From Sanderia malayensis (Eukaryota; Cnidaria; Scyphozoa; Semaeostomeae; Pelagiidae), in assembly GCA_013076295.1 (NCBI GenBank), contig RQOL01000749.1:1-64000 (forward strand): 64,000 nucleotides of DNA, in the 5' to 3' direction. Below are positions 34,069 through 45,802 of the stretch, piece by piece. The notes beneath the pieces were generated by a model. That model made no database searches, had not been told where the DNA came from, and saw only the letters and a program-made list of their open reading frames with translations. Position 1 is the stretch's first letter. Every line of letters begins with the position of its first letter. A program made the position numbers and the translations under genes.

Positions 34069-34225
34069 GGAGCTATCAACCAATCAGATCACAGGGACTT
34101 TTCAGAAGTTTCTAGAAGTAGGGAAAGTCCCTCGGAAAAGTTCTAGAAATTTCTATGACGTCATAAAGAAGTTTCCAGAAGCAGAAATCTCTACAATCTG
34201 ATTGGTTGATTTATGTATATAAATC
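34049..34225 (+). promoter_or_regulatory. Polymerase B promoter: heat-shock elements, CCAAT boxes, TATA
   Basis: Four separate runs of alternating GAA/TTC at 5-bp periodicity, each with three or more perfect units: 34049-34066 (GAAacTTCtaGAAgtTTC), 34105-34117, 34141-34153 and 34168-34180. CCAAT boxes lie at about 34078 (ACCAATCAGA) and, inverted, 34198 (CTGATTGGTT). A TATA box (GTATATAAATC) is at 34214-34224, about 40 nt before the ATG at 34264. The block from AGAAATCTC to TATATAAATC recurs upstream of the leftward gene cluster at 45.6 kb. Heat-shock factor binding is inferred from the consensus. Confidence 0.75.
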
Positions 34226-34263
34226 ATCCTCGAAATAAAATCACTTCAAATCACGATCTAGTC

Positions 34264-37200
34264 ATGAAGAGATCACACGAAGAAAGCGCAGCTGCTAATA
34301 ATAGCAAGAAAAGAAAAATCTCTTGCTATCAATGTGGGAAAGTATTCAATAGAATGGCGAATCTAATGGCGCACAAGCGAACAAATCATAATGTACAATC
34401 GCCACCCAAATTAGTTGGCGAAGGTAGGAAAAAGAAAAAGATAGATGATAAAGCATTTAAAATATATACTAAGGAAGAGGATATTGAAAATATGAAAAAG
34501 ATCAAGCAGCACACCATTCGCAAACTTATGCGTGAGATATTTACACATAAGCAAGGGATAAAGTATTACATTGTTCTCGAAGTAGAATTTCATAAGCCGA
34601 TCGGAGATATCATATCAGATCCACCGCCAGTATTCAGATCTGCTATCTATTCACTGCTGCGATCAGAGATTGAAGATATCGAAGAGCTTGAAGACCAAAT
34701 AGACGACGCCATTAGAAAGTTAAAAAATGACATAGATGAATTTACAGAAAATGGAAGCGGCTGGATATTTACAAAGTATATCAAACTGCTAGTGAAGATG
34801 TTCAACTATGAAGCAATCAAAGGTAAAAGATATTTGCAGCTACCCGCCAACATCCAAAAAAAAAGGCAGTCATTAACGTGCAAAAGGATGATGATAAAAG
34901 CTTCATCTGGGCAATTCTATCTGCACTACATCCACAATCAATCCATCCAGAAAGAGTCGCAAAGTATCAACAGTACTTGAACGAGCTTAACTGCGAGGGA
35001 TTGAAATATCCAGTAAAAGTGCAAGATACAAAGATGATTGATACATTCGAAATAAACAACAACATTTCAATCAACATCTATTTAAATGAAGATGATGAAA
35101 TTATACCAGTAAGAATAGCGAAAAAAGAACTTGGAAAGCATGTAGATTTGCTACTAATAATTAATGATGATGATGAGAATCACTACTGCTGGATTAAAAG
35201 TATGAGTCGTTTCTTGGCCGGACGTCCTGGACATAAATATCATGGAAAGCGTTTTTACTGTCCACTATGCCTGTCATCATGCACAAGTCAAGAAAATCTA
35301 GATAAACATAAAACATTATGTCAGAAAATCAAAATCTTCCAAGGTGTTGAATATCCCAAAGACGCAGAATTAAAGTTTGAGCATTTTAAGAACCAATGCA
35401 TGCTACCATTCATCATATATGCAGATACTGAATCTATTTTGGAACGTTCAAACAAGGGAGCTGTTTATCAAGAACACAAACCAGTCAGTTATTGTATTTA
35501 CGCCACGTCCATCGATGATAGATGGCAACGACCGTTGGAATGTTATACCGGAGAAGATTGCATGGAGGTGTTTATGAATAGTTTAGATAAGCTAAATGAA
35601 GAAATACGAACAGTATTCAAGAAAACCATGCCAATGATTAGATTAACACCGGAAGAAAATGCGGAACATGCTGAGACTCTGCATTTCTATTGTTGCAATC
35701 AACTATTCAATGATAATGATAGACAAAAAGTCAGAGATCATTGCCACATTACCGGAAAATACAGAGGTCCAGCTTGCAAGCATTGCAACTTCAAACATCT
35801 GGATATAGTAGCAAACTATCACACCATCCGATCGTCTTTCACAATCTAAAAGGATATGATATGCATCATATTCTTAAGAATTTGAATGGCAGAAATGCAA
35901 AGATCATCGCCAATTCGAAAGAAAAGATCATGACTGCACAGATTGGTGGTCATTCTGAAGAAAATGAAGAAGGTAGAAATACCAATACTAATGGAATCAA
36001 ATACATTGATTCATTCGCATTTTTAAGCACCAGCTTAGCAACACTAGCCAACAACCTGCCGAAAGAAGATTTCATATCTATGAAAAAATACTTGCATGAT
36101 GAGATCACCCGACAACAATATCCTGGGATACCTAGAAATGAAGGAGAAAGAGTTACAGAATTGGAAAGAGAACATCAAAACATGTTTGAACCGGGCGTAG
36201 CATGCAAAGATCCGCTAAAAAATGGAGATGTTTTGGATTATAGAAATTGGAAAATAACGCCAAAGAGAGCTTTAACAGAAGCAGAAGATGCAGATGTCAA
36301 GAAAGCGTTTGATTTGCTGACAAGGAAAGGTGTTTATCCCTATGACTGGGTGGATAGCATAGAAAAAATGCAAGAAACATGTCTACCACCAAAAGAAGCA
36401 TTTTACAACAAACTCTATGATTCCAGCATCAGTGATAAAGATTATACATATGCTCAACAGGTTTGGCAATTTTTCAAATGCCAGACCTTTCAAGATTATC
36501 ATGAGCTATATCTGAAAACTGATGTGCTGCTGTTAGCTGATATATTTGAATATTTGAATAAATATATTCGTTCAGAAAGCAGAGTCTAAAATTCTACAAG
36601 CTTGATCCTGCTCATTATCTAACTGCTCCTTCACTAGCTTGGGATGCAATGTTGAAGATGACTGGTGTAACGCTGGAATTACTATCTGAAGAAAAGAAGG
36701 ACATTCACCTTATGATTGAAGATGGTATTCGAGGGGGTGTTTCGATAGCAGTGAAACGTCATGCTGAATCAACGGAAAACAACACGTTGATGTACTTAGA
36801 TGCAAACAATCTCTATGGATGGGCAATGTCACAGCCAATGCCTTAGGGTGGTTTCAAACAATTTACACAAGAAGAAATTAAAAACACAAACATCGATGCT
36901 TTGTTGTCAAGATCTGATGAAGATATTGACTACATTCTCAAAGTTGACTTAGAATATCCTGTTGAGTTACATGATTATCATGCAGATCTACCATTAGCAC
37001 CACAAAGATTACGAGTTCAAGAAGAAATGTTATCAAAATATCAAATACAAGCTCATGGGGAAAAGTTGAAGTCAAAGCTAATAACAAATCTATATGACAA
37101 AAAAGAATACACCATGCATGAAAGAAATTTGAAGCAGTGTTTGGAATCGGGTTTGAAGCTAACAAAAGTTCATGAGATTATTGAATTCAAGCAAAACTTT

Positions 37201-37673
37201 TGGTTGAAAAAATATATTGATTTCAACACTCAAAAGAGAACTCAAGCAAGAAAAGACTTTGAAAAAGATCTGTTCAAACTGATGAACAATTCTGTGTTTG
37301 GAAAGACGATGGAAAGATCATGAAGATGGATTCGATTTCAGCAACTATGATAAAGAACATCCAAATTACTCTGTAAGAAACAAGAAAGTTATTGGGAAAA
37401 TGACAGATGAGCTCGGTGGTGGGAAATGATAGAATTCGTTGGATTGAGATGTGTGATGAAGAAGCATGTGGTAAAGAAGCAAATAAAGCATGAAGATTAC
37501 CTAGATTGCCTGAAAGAACAGCAAACTTATTCACACAGGCAGCGTATATTGAATCACACAATCATACCATCTACACAACAGAAAGAACAAAGAAATCGCT
37601 GAGCTCTTTTGATGATAAGAGATTCTTGATAATGGTTTTAACACACTGCCATATGGGCATTATTTGCATTAGC
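34264..37673 (+). pseudogene. Polinton protein-primed family B DNA polymerase, inactivated
   Basis: I choose ATG 34264 because the earlier ATG at 34213 lies in the TATA box. The N-terminus has a C2H2 finger (CYQCGKVFNRMANLMAHKR), then after a slip in an A-run near 34865 a second finger (CPLCLSSCTSQENLDKHK). The exonuclease box FIIYADTESIL, an HNH-like word DHCHITGKYRGPACKHCN, and FHNLKGYDMHHIL follow after a shift near 35800. Exonuclease III is HELYLKTDVLLLADIFEY. Polymerase motif A is YLDANNLYGWAM (about 36800) and motif B KDFEKDLFKLMNNSVFGKTM (37257-37313). A TAG at 36844 and an internal deletion at about 37320 follow: the text jumps from KTMER to a GFDFSNY word, losing motif C (the DTD catalytic pair). 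The C-terminal wording continues in mixed frames to about 37673. Replicates the linear Polinton genome in intact relatives. Confidence 0.88.
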
Positions 37674-37812
37674 AATATATAAGCTGCTGAAGAAAGATAC
37701 TGAGAAAAAAGACATTATTTGAACATTTCTAAACTAACTGAACATTTAAGTTTTTAACATTATTTTAAACTATATCTTCTATTAACATAATTGTAAACAT
37801 ACAAATCATTAC

Positions 37813-38228
37813 TTAACTATCATTTAGATTAAAATATTTATTGATTAATGAGTTCATTGTAACGTTTTTTGTTCTATTAATGAGGAAGAACATGCAATGT
37901 TGTCCACAAGTCGCACTCTCATAGGATTGAACTTGAGTTTTATTGTAAGTAAGCTTGAAAGGATGAATGAAGTTTTTAAATTCTTTCAGCATATGAGGTT
38001 CACCAAACGAATCATAAAAATCCAAAACGCGATCATCCTGCTAATATAGACGGCTACCCAATGAGTTCCTTTACCAGTAAAATTATCTTCATTGAAAATG
38101 AATGAGCAGGGTAGTGAATGCACATCGATGTTTTTGATTTCATCTTTTCCAAATACACCATGGAAATAAGGTAGCTTTTCATGTTTCAGAAGTAAGTTAC
38201 TGATTGTTATATCATCCATCATTACCAA
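37813..38228 (-). pseudogene. Adenain-like maturation protease of the Polinton
   Basis: Adenovirus-type cysteine proteases process capsid precursors. The frame 38228-37986 gives TISNLLLKH, IDVHSLPCSF and KGTHWVAVYI (catalytic His-Trp). A one-base slip near 38010 leads to FYDSFGEPH (acidic partner region) and SYESATCGQHCMFFL, with the nucleophile Cys in the usual CGxxC/H box. Total about 135 aa, slightly short at the N-terminus. It is the last gene of the leftward cluster, ending 140 bp from the polymerase gene in tail-to-tail arrangement. Confidence 0.75.
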
Positions 38229-39530
38229 TCACGAATGATGTTTTTATGACTATCAATTTTAATTGTTCTGTCAAATTCTCCGAGAACAACAATATTCATC
38301 AAACTTGCAACAGCCGTTGCAAAATTGATGCTTATTCTCAAGTTACCCTCTCTTTTAAGCAAGTATTGTTCATCTGCACAATTTCCCTTTGGTGTCAAGT
38401 CAAAACCATAAATTGCTGATCCTTGATTGAATCTCTCATAATCAACCAGACTAGCTGAATTGCCCAGAGTAGTCAACAGACGGCTATAGGCATCGAAATA
38501 GTTATTATCATCATAATCCAATCTTAGAGGGGGAGTGACCTCTTGATTGTTAACAGTCACTTGCATAGCAGAAACTGATCCATGTACAAAGTTGAATGGG
38601 TTTTGTTCTGAAGATCCATTAAATGCAGAATTATCACAAGAGCAAAAAACAATCTGTTTGGTACTTTTCCATTAAACACATTGTCTTGAACCCAGCTCGT
38701 TGTTGCAGCGGGGACCAAATAGTTTGCCATATGGGGTTGACAAAGAGGATACATGGCAGGAGATTTCATCAGAGTCCTTTCAATTCCTTTCAATACTGCA
38801 TCTTTAACGTGAATATGGCGAAGTATCAATTTCACTTCATAAATGAAAAGCTGTGCAGATGTTCCAGTTTTGCTCATTAAACAAAACAAATTACTGTTGG
38901 GACTCAATCGCCATTGAAGACGTACGCCAGGTAGTAGGTATTTGAGTTGATTGCAAATGTTAACATGGGGTTTTGTTAACACTTTGACTTTCTCGCTGTC
39001 GTCAAATGGCGCAGATCTTGTGTTCAATCCTTGATTTTTCGCTGATGCCGCATTCGTTGGGTAAGCAGCATATTTCTTACCTAGTGTGTCACTGGCCCAG
39101 TTTGTCATTTTCAAATAGTTTTCAGCTTTAGTTTCGTCAAACGACACATTGTTTCCAAGTAAGATTGGTATGCATACATCCCGTTTGCTTCTGTGACAGG
39201 GGTGTCATTCAAACCAGCTCTATCTGCTTCCACATAGATTGACCAATGTTATTTACTACTCCTACAATTCTGCAGTTGTTTTTCCAATATCAGCTCCATT
39301 TGCTTTCTTAATAGCAAGAGTTGAGACGAAATAAGAATTATTCAAATCAATCTATGATCTGGTTGGGCAGGAATGTCAAACACAACAGTCTGCTTTGAGG
39401 AATTGAGAGCAGCAGTTTGTGGAAAATACTCAACATCTTTAAAATAATCAACATCGCTTTGAACTATCGGTGTACTGAATAAATCTAAACTCTCACTAGG
39501 GCACTCAGTATATTCTGTTTTTATACTCAT
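38222..39530 (-). pseudogene. Polinton major capsid protein (double jelly-roll)
   Basis: Three frames align in order with the widespread Polinton capsid family (often annotated after worm F54H12.2). 39530-39342 is the N-terminus with SESLDLFSTPIVQSDVDYFK and FDIPAQPDH. 39147-38557 is the first jelly-roll part (PGVRLQWRLSPNSNLFCLM, VPNRLFFALV). 38566-38222 is the C-terminus with NLRISINFA and LGEFDRTIKIDSHKNIIRDW. Shifts occur at about 39150-39340 and 38560. Length of about 430 aa is somewhat shorter than typical, reflecting the damaged middle. Would form hexon-like capsomers in an intact element. Confidence 0.8.
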
Positions 39531-39629
39531 TGTAACAATTTCTTCTTCAGCAGTTTCTTCAACAAATTTTTTCTCAAATCTGGACGCTTTGCTTTAGGCT
39601 TCTTGCTCTTATTTGGCATGAAGATCCTC

Positions 39630-40030
39630 TCATGGTGCTTTCTTTATAGTTCTTTTAGGACGGCTCCTTGATTTCCTACCAGTGGCAGGCTGCTTCTTAC
39701 TGACAGAGCGCTTCTTGGCAGGTGGTTTTTTTGCTTTTTTTACGACATTTACAATTTCTTCAGTAGCTTTTCTTTTAATTCCTCTCATAGAAGATTGTGC
39801 GGTATCTTTCCTAACATTTTTAACATTTTCACCCGCTAACACTCGATCAACCGCCTTTTCTCCAAAATCTTTTAAAACAGGAAGTATAACTTTTTTTGTA
39901 GATTTTAGTCCTTGCTTTTTCAAAACTGGTATTGCAGCTTTAACAGCTCTTTTGGAAAATAGACCCAGCTTTCTTGAAAATAGTACCTACTCCTCTCCCA
40001 CGCTGGGAAGCATAGAAATATGGAGTTGAT
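39630..40030 (-). pseudogene. Basic virion-core-type protein of the Polinton
   Basis: The main frame 39923-39630 is lysine/arginine-rich (KKAKKPPAKKRSVSKKQPAT, RKSRSRPKRTIKKAP). Its probable N-terminus lies in another frame upstream (about 40030-39940: SQRGRGVGTIFKKAG), overlapping the end of the minor capsid frame. The RGxG start followed by a basic tail resembles small adenovirus-like core or minor virion proteins found next to capsid genes in this family. DNA condensation is inferred from charge. Confidence 0.55.
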
Positions 40031-40713
40031 TTGTAAATTGGAAAATCATACATGTTTCTTCTAAAATGTAGCAAGAATGTTGTCTTTGTCTTGTAAAATT
40101 GCATATCTTTTCCTAGCTCGTTGTAGACTTTTATAGTAAATTCGTTTATGTCGTTGTACAGCAACGGATAGTAGAACAGATTTTCAAATTCTACAAAATT
40201 CAGCACATGTTTGTTAATCTTCAATGGAATGAAACATAGCAATGGTGTGCTAATTTTTCCGACTACACTGTAGTCTAGCATGGAGCAATATATAAACATA
40301 TTCTTCCCTTCTGCGTTGACTTGGAAATCTTGATCACCAGTCACATCAGTTGTTCTTTCGATAGCCTTGAATGTATGATTGATAGTAATCCAATAGGTGG
40401 ATCTAGACTACTTGTAAACGGGCAAGGTGTCCATCTCACATCTCTATAATAAACATTATTTATATTGCGACTATATTCCTGCACATCTTCAACAAAACCA
40501 AACAATTTACATAAATCTTTTCCCATTGCAATTCTTTTGCATACTTTGAAATGTTATCTTGACTTTTGAATCCACAATTGAAAACTCTGGTCCACCTTCA
40601 TAAGATAAACCTAAATCATTACATACTCTTTCAGTTCCCCTCTTGTTTTTACTTTCATGAAAATGCAACGATTTCTTCATGTGAATTTTTAATAGTATCT
40701 CCACTGAATTCAT
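39940..40713 (-). pseudogene. Polinton minor capsid (penton-type single jelly-roll) protein
   Basis: Frames 40713-40507, 40526-40341 and 40344-39940 overlap head to tail by a few bases each, as expected of one gene broken by single-base slips. The C-terminal part carries the family pattern: LCFIPL, FYYPLLYNDINEFTIKVY, a short loop, then TFLLHFRR close to the end. It sits just upstream of the basic protein and capsid genes in the usual order. About 250 aa. Confidence 0.6.
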
Positions 40714-40794
40714 AAGAAGTCGCGATATGTATCCATCTCTCAGTTATCTGCTGATTCCATTTTTCGTATATTCATTACTACGCTACTCTCACAT

Positions 40795-42440
40795 TTAACT
40801 CATCAAAGCCAACCTATCAGTGCCAAGTGCATCAATCCAACATTTCCAACTATTGTAAACACCATGTTTAAATTGAGCAGGATCAAATACAAGTCTATCA
40901 CTCAGCTCATAGATCATTTCTACCAGCCACTTCCCATTTCCATGTAAATGTAATGTCTTTAAGTTTATTTTCCATCGAATCAGTAGGACAGTGAGGTAAA
41001 AATCATTAATCATCTTTAACGAATGATAAATCAATTGACAATTTTCTTCAAATTTATCTGATATATCTTCCAGAGTTTCCCAGTTGATAATTTTAATATC
41101 GAATGATTTTATGTTAGATCTTGTTACTCTATACGTTGCTGGATTTATAGTTGATCTGTGAATTGATTTTGAATCGTCAATAACTAGCCCCAATAGAGGA
41201 ACAGCATCCTTACTTATAATGAAATTGCAACAAACAGCAAACACTTTTTCACTCTCATCTTTTTCTTTTTATTTAATGTACAAGCAATCATACTACATTT
41301 CCAATTAGTATCCACTGGAAGTGGATTATCAAAATTTACATGTCTATTATTTAGTGTCACATTCATATTACTGGTCTAATCGAACGGTCAGTGATGTTTC
41401 TCCAATATACTGCTTTGCGGAATAGAGAGATGTTAATTTTATAGGATTTCCATCATCATCTACCAATTTTATTTGAATTTGTTGAAACTGCAGCCTCTCC
41501 AGTGGTGTGTAAATTATATTCTTTGGAGCGTAATATCTAACATATGTATCGAGATCTGTATCGTAAAATGCTAGTTTTCTCAAAACTCTTCGTTTGTTAA
41601 CACCTCCAAGATAGTTGCTTCCAATAGATCACATTCTACATTTATAGAAGTATGTTCATTTAGATGAACACCGTCCTTTATCTGCTTAAGCAGTTATCTT
41701 TCCTCCATCAGCGAGTCACCATCTGCCTTCCTTTTGTAAACAATCAGTTTCATTGTTGACTGATTGTATACTATCAGAAATCTTGTAGTGAAAGTATTTG
41801 ACTATGAGCCATTTGGTAAAGTGTGGGTGACCTGATCTTCTAAACCAAGAAAATGTGCCAAAGGTCTTGAAAATGTTATTAAAGTGCACTAGTATATCTC
41901 CGTCTTTTACCTCCATGAGTTGCAAAGCCTAATGTTTTAAATCATCTTTCATTTCAAACTGTATCTTTCCATCAATTAATGATACTGATAACATGTTTTT
42001 TAATATGTACCCAAATTCAGGGAAATCCAAGACTCTATCATTGAAAAGTCTTTTGAATTCATAATACATCAGAGTATTATCACGGGTTTCGATAATTTCT
42101 TTATCAAGACGGATCTTTTCATAGAAAAAACCATCTGTACCCCAAGAAATCAATTTTCCATCTTCATCGGTAATAGTCACATACTCGTTGGAAATTGAAA
42201 ACCAGTATTGATCATGTAATGATTTTTCTCTCTATCTGGCAGCGTCATTTGTAGTAATGCCCATTTCCCATTTTCTTTTATTGTTTAATTGAAAAACGTG
42301 AGGTAAATCAACTGTGAAATCTACTAGTTTTAATCTATCAGTAACAAATCCCGAAGGAAGAACCAAGTCAAATTCTTCATCAATCATATTGTCTCTAATT
42401 GACTTTCAGCTACCCACTCATCAAACTGGGGAGGATAACC
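40795..42440 (-). pseudogene. Unnamed Polinton protein(s) between integrase and minor capsid
   Basis: Frames 42180-41929, 41925-41716, 41583-41368 and 41244-40795 are all minus-strand and collinear but separated by stops. The 42180 frame begins TITDEDGKLISWGTDGFFYE; the 41583 frame reads LDTYVRYYAPKNIIYTPLER and ends LTVRLDQ, a beta-rich pattern; the 41244 frame reads LHLHGNGKWLVEMIYELSD. I cannot assign families. They probably represent one or two virion or accessory proteins that these elements often carry here. Confidence 0.4.
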
Positions 42441-42451
42441 TCTCCACCTGA

Positions 42452-43530
42452 TTAAATAGAAGTTTTACCTCTTTTTTTCTTAGTTTCCAACACTTGCTCA
42501 ACGACGAAGGTTTTTGGAAGATACACATGTTGTAGCTCCTCTTTATAGAAGCGATCATCTATCTCTTCATCTTGGAGATCTTCAATTTTATACATTACTG
42601 GATACCTTTCTTTAAATACTTTGCTAATCTTGAATATTTCTTCAGTATAATTTTGTAAATAACCTTTCTTAAACATTCTCTTCTTCAAACTCAGTCTTAC
42701 ATAATCTTCCAATTTTAAAGATCTTTTTATTTTTTTTAGTTTCTTTTTTAAGCAGCTTTTTTCGGACAGTGCTCACATTGTTTGGATTAACTTCAGAAGG
42801 TCTCATACCAATAGATCTATGATAGGTATTGTTGTAAGAATCAACAAAATCTTGTAGATTACCAATATATCTTAAGTATTTTAGCTGTGAAGTATCTATA
42901 CATTCTTCCTTAAGTGTTCTATTGAATCTTTCCACAATTGCTGCCTTTACATCATTATTTGCAGTGTAAAAATCGATATCGTTTTTCTTCAGCAAAGTTT
43001 GAAATTCTTTGTTTAAAAACTCCAGTAACCTTTATCAGATCGTACCTTTTGGCTTTCTTTCCAATAAAATTTCTTTAAAACCATCGACAATTTCTTTTGC
43101 TGTTTTTCTTTTCAGAGGCTTTACCCAAGCATACTTGCTAAAAGTATCAATACAGCATAATAGAAATGTAATGTTGTTGTTTTCTTTTTCAAATATGCCA
43201 TATCAACAAGATCGCATTCCCATAAATAATCAATGTTATTAGTTAGTATCCGCTCACGTTTAAAGTTCCTCCTACTTGGTCTGTGCAATGAATATGCAAG
43301 ACTAGTTTTACTCCACTCTTTAACATCTTTTCTTGTTAGATTAGGAATTACTTTTTAAATTCCCTATATGCTTTATCTAAACCTCCAAGAGAACCCGGAA
43401 CAGAAGGATCAGAATATAACTTTCTAGATTCATAACATATTTCTAACAATTTATCATTTAAGAGTTTTCTTCCGTCGTCTGTATGTTCTTTTCCTTTTGC
43501 CACCTGATCGACGCTTTTAGGCTTTCTTCC
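42452..43530 (-). pseudogene. Polinton retroviral-type integrase
   Basis: Integrase inserts the linear element. Minus-strand reading from about 43520 gives GRKLLNDKLLEICYESRKLY and a zinc-region LHRPSRRNFKRERI-type word. The catalytic core follows: WECDLVDMAY (first Asp), SKYAWVKPLKRKTAKEIVDG, a SDKG word at about 43030 (second Asp) and AAIVERFNRTLKEE (Glu). Next come NTYHRSIGMRPSEV and a C-terminal SH3/chromo-like region with FKKGYLQNYTEEIFKISKVF and FYKEELQHVYLP, ending 42452. Shifts occur at about 43190, 43025 and 42700. All three acidic residues are present. Confidence 0.82.
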
Positions 43531-43531
43531 T

Positions 43532-44310
43532 TTATTTATGATCTTTTTGGGCTTTTCTTCGCCGGTTCATCAACAGTGGAAATGATTCGCTAGGTTGTAT
43601 GATTATCTTTTCAAAAGAAGTCATTTTGCTGTTTTCATAAACATATAGATGGCTATTTATAACCTTTTTAGACTTGTACACTGCCATGGGAGCTTCATGA
43701 GGGAAAATATTTGTTCGAAATCTCATATCTTCATTCATTGATTGGGTGAAATCACAGAGTAGATATCCATACATTCTTGCTGTTGCATCATTATAAATGT
43801 CAAGAAATGTTTTAGGAGATGCAGGCATAATTTGTCGTGCGAGAAATCTAATTTGACTTCTATCTCTAGGATTTTTGAAAAGAACTTGATATTGAGTATT
43901 GAGAGCCAAATTTCTCATTTCCGTTCCTCTGGGAAAGGATTTTGCATCATAACAATAACATTAATGTTGAGATGAGATCTTCCTTTTGTGAAAATTTTCC
44001 CAAATCTTTGAAGTTTGCAATTTCATGCATTAGATCATCAACAACAATAGTTAATCTTTTTCTGACCTCTCGATTTCTTCGTACAAGTTTCAGGTAATTC
44101 AGTAATAAATCTACAATTCCCAACAAAACTTTTTTAATACGCTCAAATAGCTCTGGCTGGTTCGTTCCTGAGATCCACATGAGATTGGATATTGCCTGCC
44201 ATCATCGATTATATTATTATAATTTTTAAATAGATTTTCTACCCAAGTAGTTTTGCCGCTTCCCTTACTCCAGATAAAATCAGAGAAAAAGGTGCTTTAA
44301 ATCTCAAGTC
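43532..44310 (-). pseudogene. Polinton genome-packaging ATPase (A32/FtsK-HerA type)
   Basis: Order of motifs on the minus strand: Walker A SKGSGKTTWVENLF at about 44270-44230; LTIVVDDLMHEI (Walker B DD) in the frame 44180-43947; and, after a slip near 43940, MRNLALNTQYQVLFKNPRD with SQIRFLARQIMP in the frame 43918-43532. DATARMYGYLLCDFTQSMNE and FPHEAPMAVY follow. These are the diagnostic words of the packaging ATPase that pumps DNA into capsids. Two or more shifts disrupt it. Confidence 0.82.
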
Positions 44311-44466
44311 ATAACTCATATTTATAACAAATTTAGAACGTCTCTTTACAACAATAACTAACCTCTATTTATAACAATTTTAGAACAAATAACTAACAAC
44401 TATTTTTAACATAAATAATGTTCATAGAACTTAACAAAGGTGTGACTAAATTGTTTATAATCCTGT

Positions 44467-44860
44467 TCAATATCTGTAGCAAATATACGGATGTAGAGAG
44501 GTTTGTATGTGATAATTCATCATACAGATTTCCACATTGGATTTGATTGTTTGAGTTAGACGTCCATTCTTCAACTCATCAAACATTGATTTTTGAACGA
44601 TTCTTTCCCTCAGCCAGCATATCGCGTTGACATAACTGATGTGAAACGATAAAAATCTGAAAGCATGTGAACCATACAATCTTGCTTGTGGTCAGTAGCA
44701 TCAATTGATGTAGAGTAAATCTCTGTAGTTGAGCATTTTTCACAGTATTCTTTTGCTTTTTTGAAAATGCGTTTCAAGAGAATTTTAGCATATGCTTCTT
44801 GTACTCGTACATCAGCATCTTCTTCTTGGAGTTCAGCATATGCTTTTTGCAGCATTTCAT
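44467..44860 (-). pseudogene. Unrecognised cysteine-containing Polinton protein
   Basis: Frames 44855-44610 and 44679-44467 overlap and probably form one protein of about 125 aa. The first part is charged and helical (KAYAELQEEDADVRVQEAYA) with a CEKCSTTEIY motif; the second ends near YHIQTSLHPYICYRY. No family recognised. Confidence 0.35.
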
Positions 44861-44905
44861 CATCATTTCCTGATGCTGCTTTAATATCTTGCTACTGAGG
44901 AATCA

Positions 44906-45533
44906 TCAACATGTTCTTTTTTTTTGAGCTGTGATATTTTCTTTCTTTTTTTTCTTCGCATCAGATTCGGCACTTCCAGAAGATGATGGTATAATCAATG
45001 ATAGAGGCCTTTTGCGGGATGATGGTGCTAGCATTTTCAAATCAGCAAGTTTTCCATGCAATGCTTCCAACATTTCTTCTTTTAGATTTATTCCAGTTTT
45101 AGTTGGTTTCTCATTCTTCCATCTTCGTATTCCAGACATAACTTTATGGGAAAATCACCATTTTTCTGCAGATAGATTTCAACCTTATCTTCATGTGCTT
45201 CTTCTTTGCTCAAAACTTCAGTGTATAGGTTAGAATTGAGTATACGTTCCCCCATATCGCTTCGTTTCAATGATGGCGCCGTTCTTCTCAAACAGACTTG
45301 TAGCATCTTCTCCATGAAATTGTAATTTATGATTTATCTCATCGAGATTTATGTTGCTATCAACTATTCCCAAGAGACGAGCCAGTGCTGCATGAGAAAT
45401 AGCCATTGATTTTACAGCTAGTGCACCTTTAATCATATCTTTCACCACCAGCACCCATTTGTTAGAGGCAGCTGAACAGCAAATGATGTCTTGATTAGGC
45501 CCTCTTCATTTCTAACTTCGTAAATTCCTGCCA
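44906..45533 (-). pseudogene. Unrecognised Polinton protein, first gene downstream of the 45.7-kb promoter
   Basis: ATG at 45533 (MAGIYEVRNEEGLIKTSF) lies about 95 nt downstream of the TATA-like TTTATATAC and is followed by slips into frames 45454-45230, 45315-45088 and 45139-44906. The middle is helical (HAALARLLGIVDSNINLDEI) and the C-terminus is lysine-rich with KKKKKENITAQKKR. About 205 aa in total. Function unknown; placement suggests it is the most promoter-proximal product of the leftward unit. Confidence 0.4.
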
Positions 45534-45619
45534 TGATTCTTCAGCGATTCTTTAGTGATTTTTAAGCTCTGCACTCTTCAACAGCTCCGCACGACTGATT
45601 TGATTTAGCTTCCGACGTC

Positions 45620-45802
45620 TGTTGATGTATATAAATCAACCAATCAGATTGCAGAGATTTCTGCTTCTGGAAACTTCTGGAAACTTCTGAAAAATCTCTG
45701 TGATCTGATTCATCGTTCGAATGTTCTAGAACCTTCTTCGAAGTTTCTAGTTATTATTGAAAGGTGGTGTTAGCATTCGAAGTTGAATGTTCTAGAACTT
45801 TC
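45620..45802 (-). promoter_or_regulatory. Leftward Polinton promoter: heat-shock element array, CCAAT, TATA
   Basis: In minus orientation: 45790-45802 (TTCtaGAActTTC), 45740-45747 (GAAgtTTC), 45724-45736 (TTCtaGAAccTTC) and 45665-45687, five perfect alternating units (TTCtgGAAacTTCtgGAAacTTC read on the plus strand). Then CTGATTGGTTGATTTATATA with CCAAT box and TATA at about 45645-45626. The CCAAT/TATA block is shared with the polymerase promoter at 34.18-34.22 kb. The upstream Fic gene ends inside the array (stop at 45792). Confidence 0.75.
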
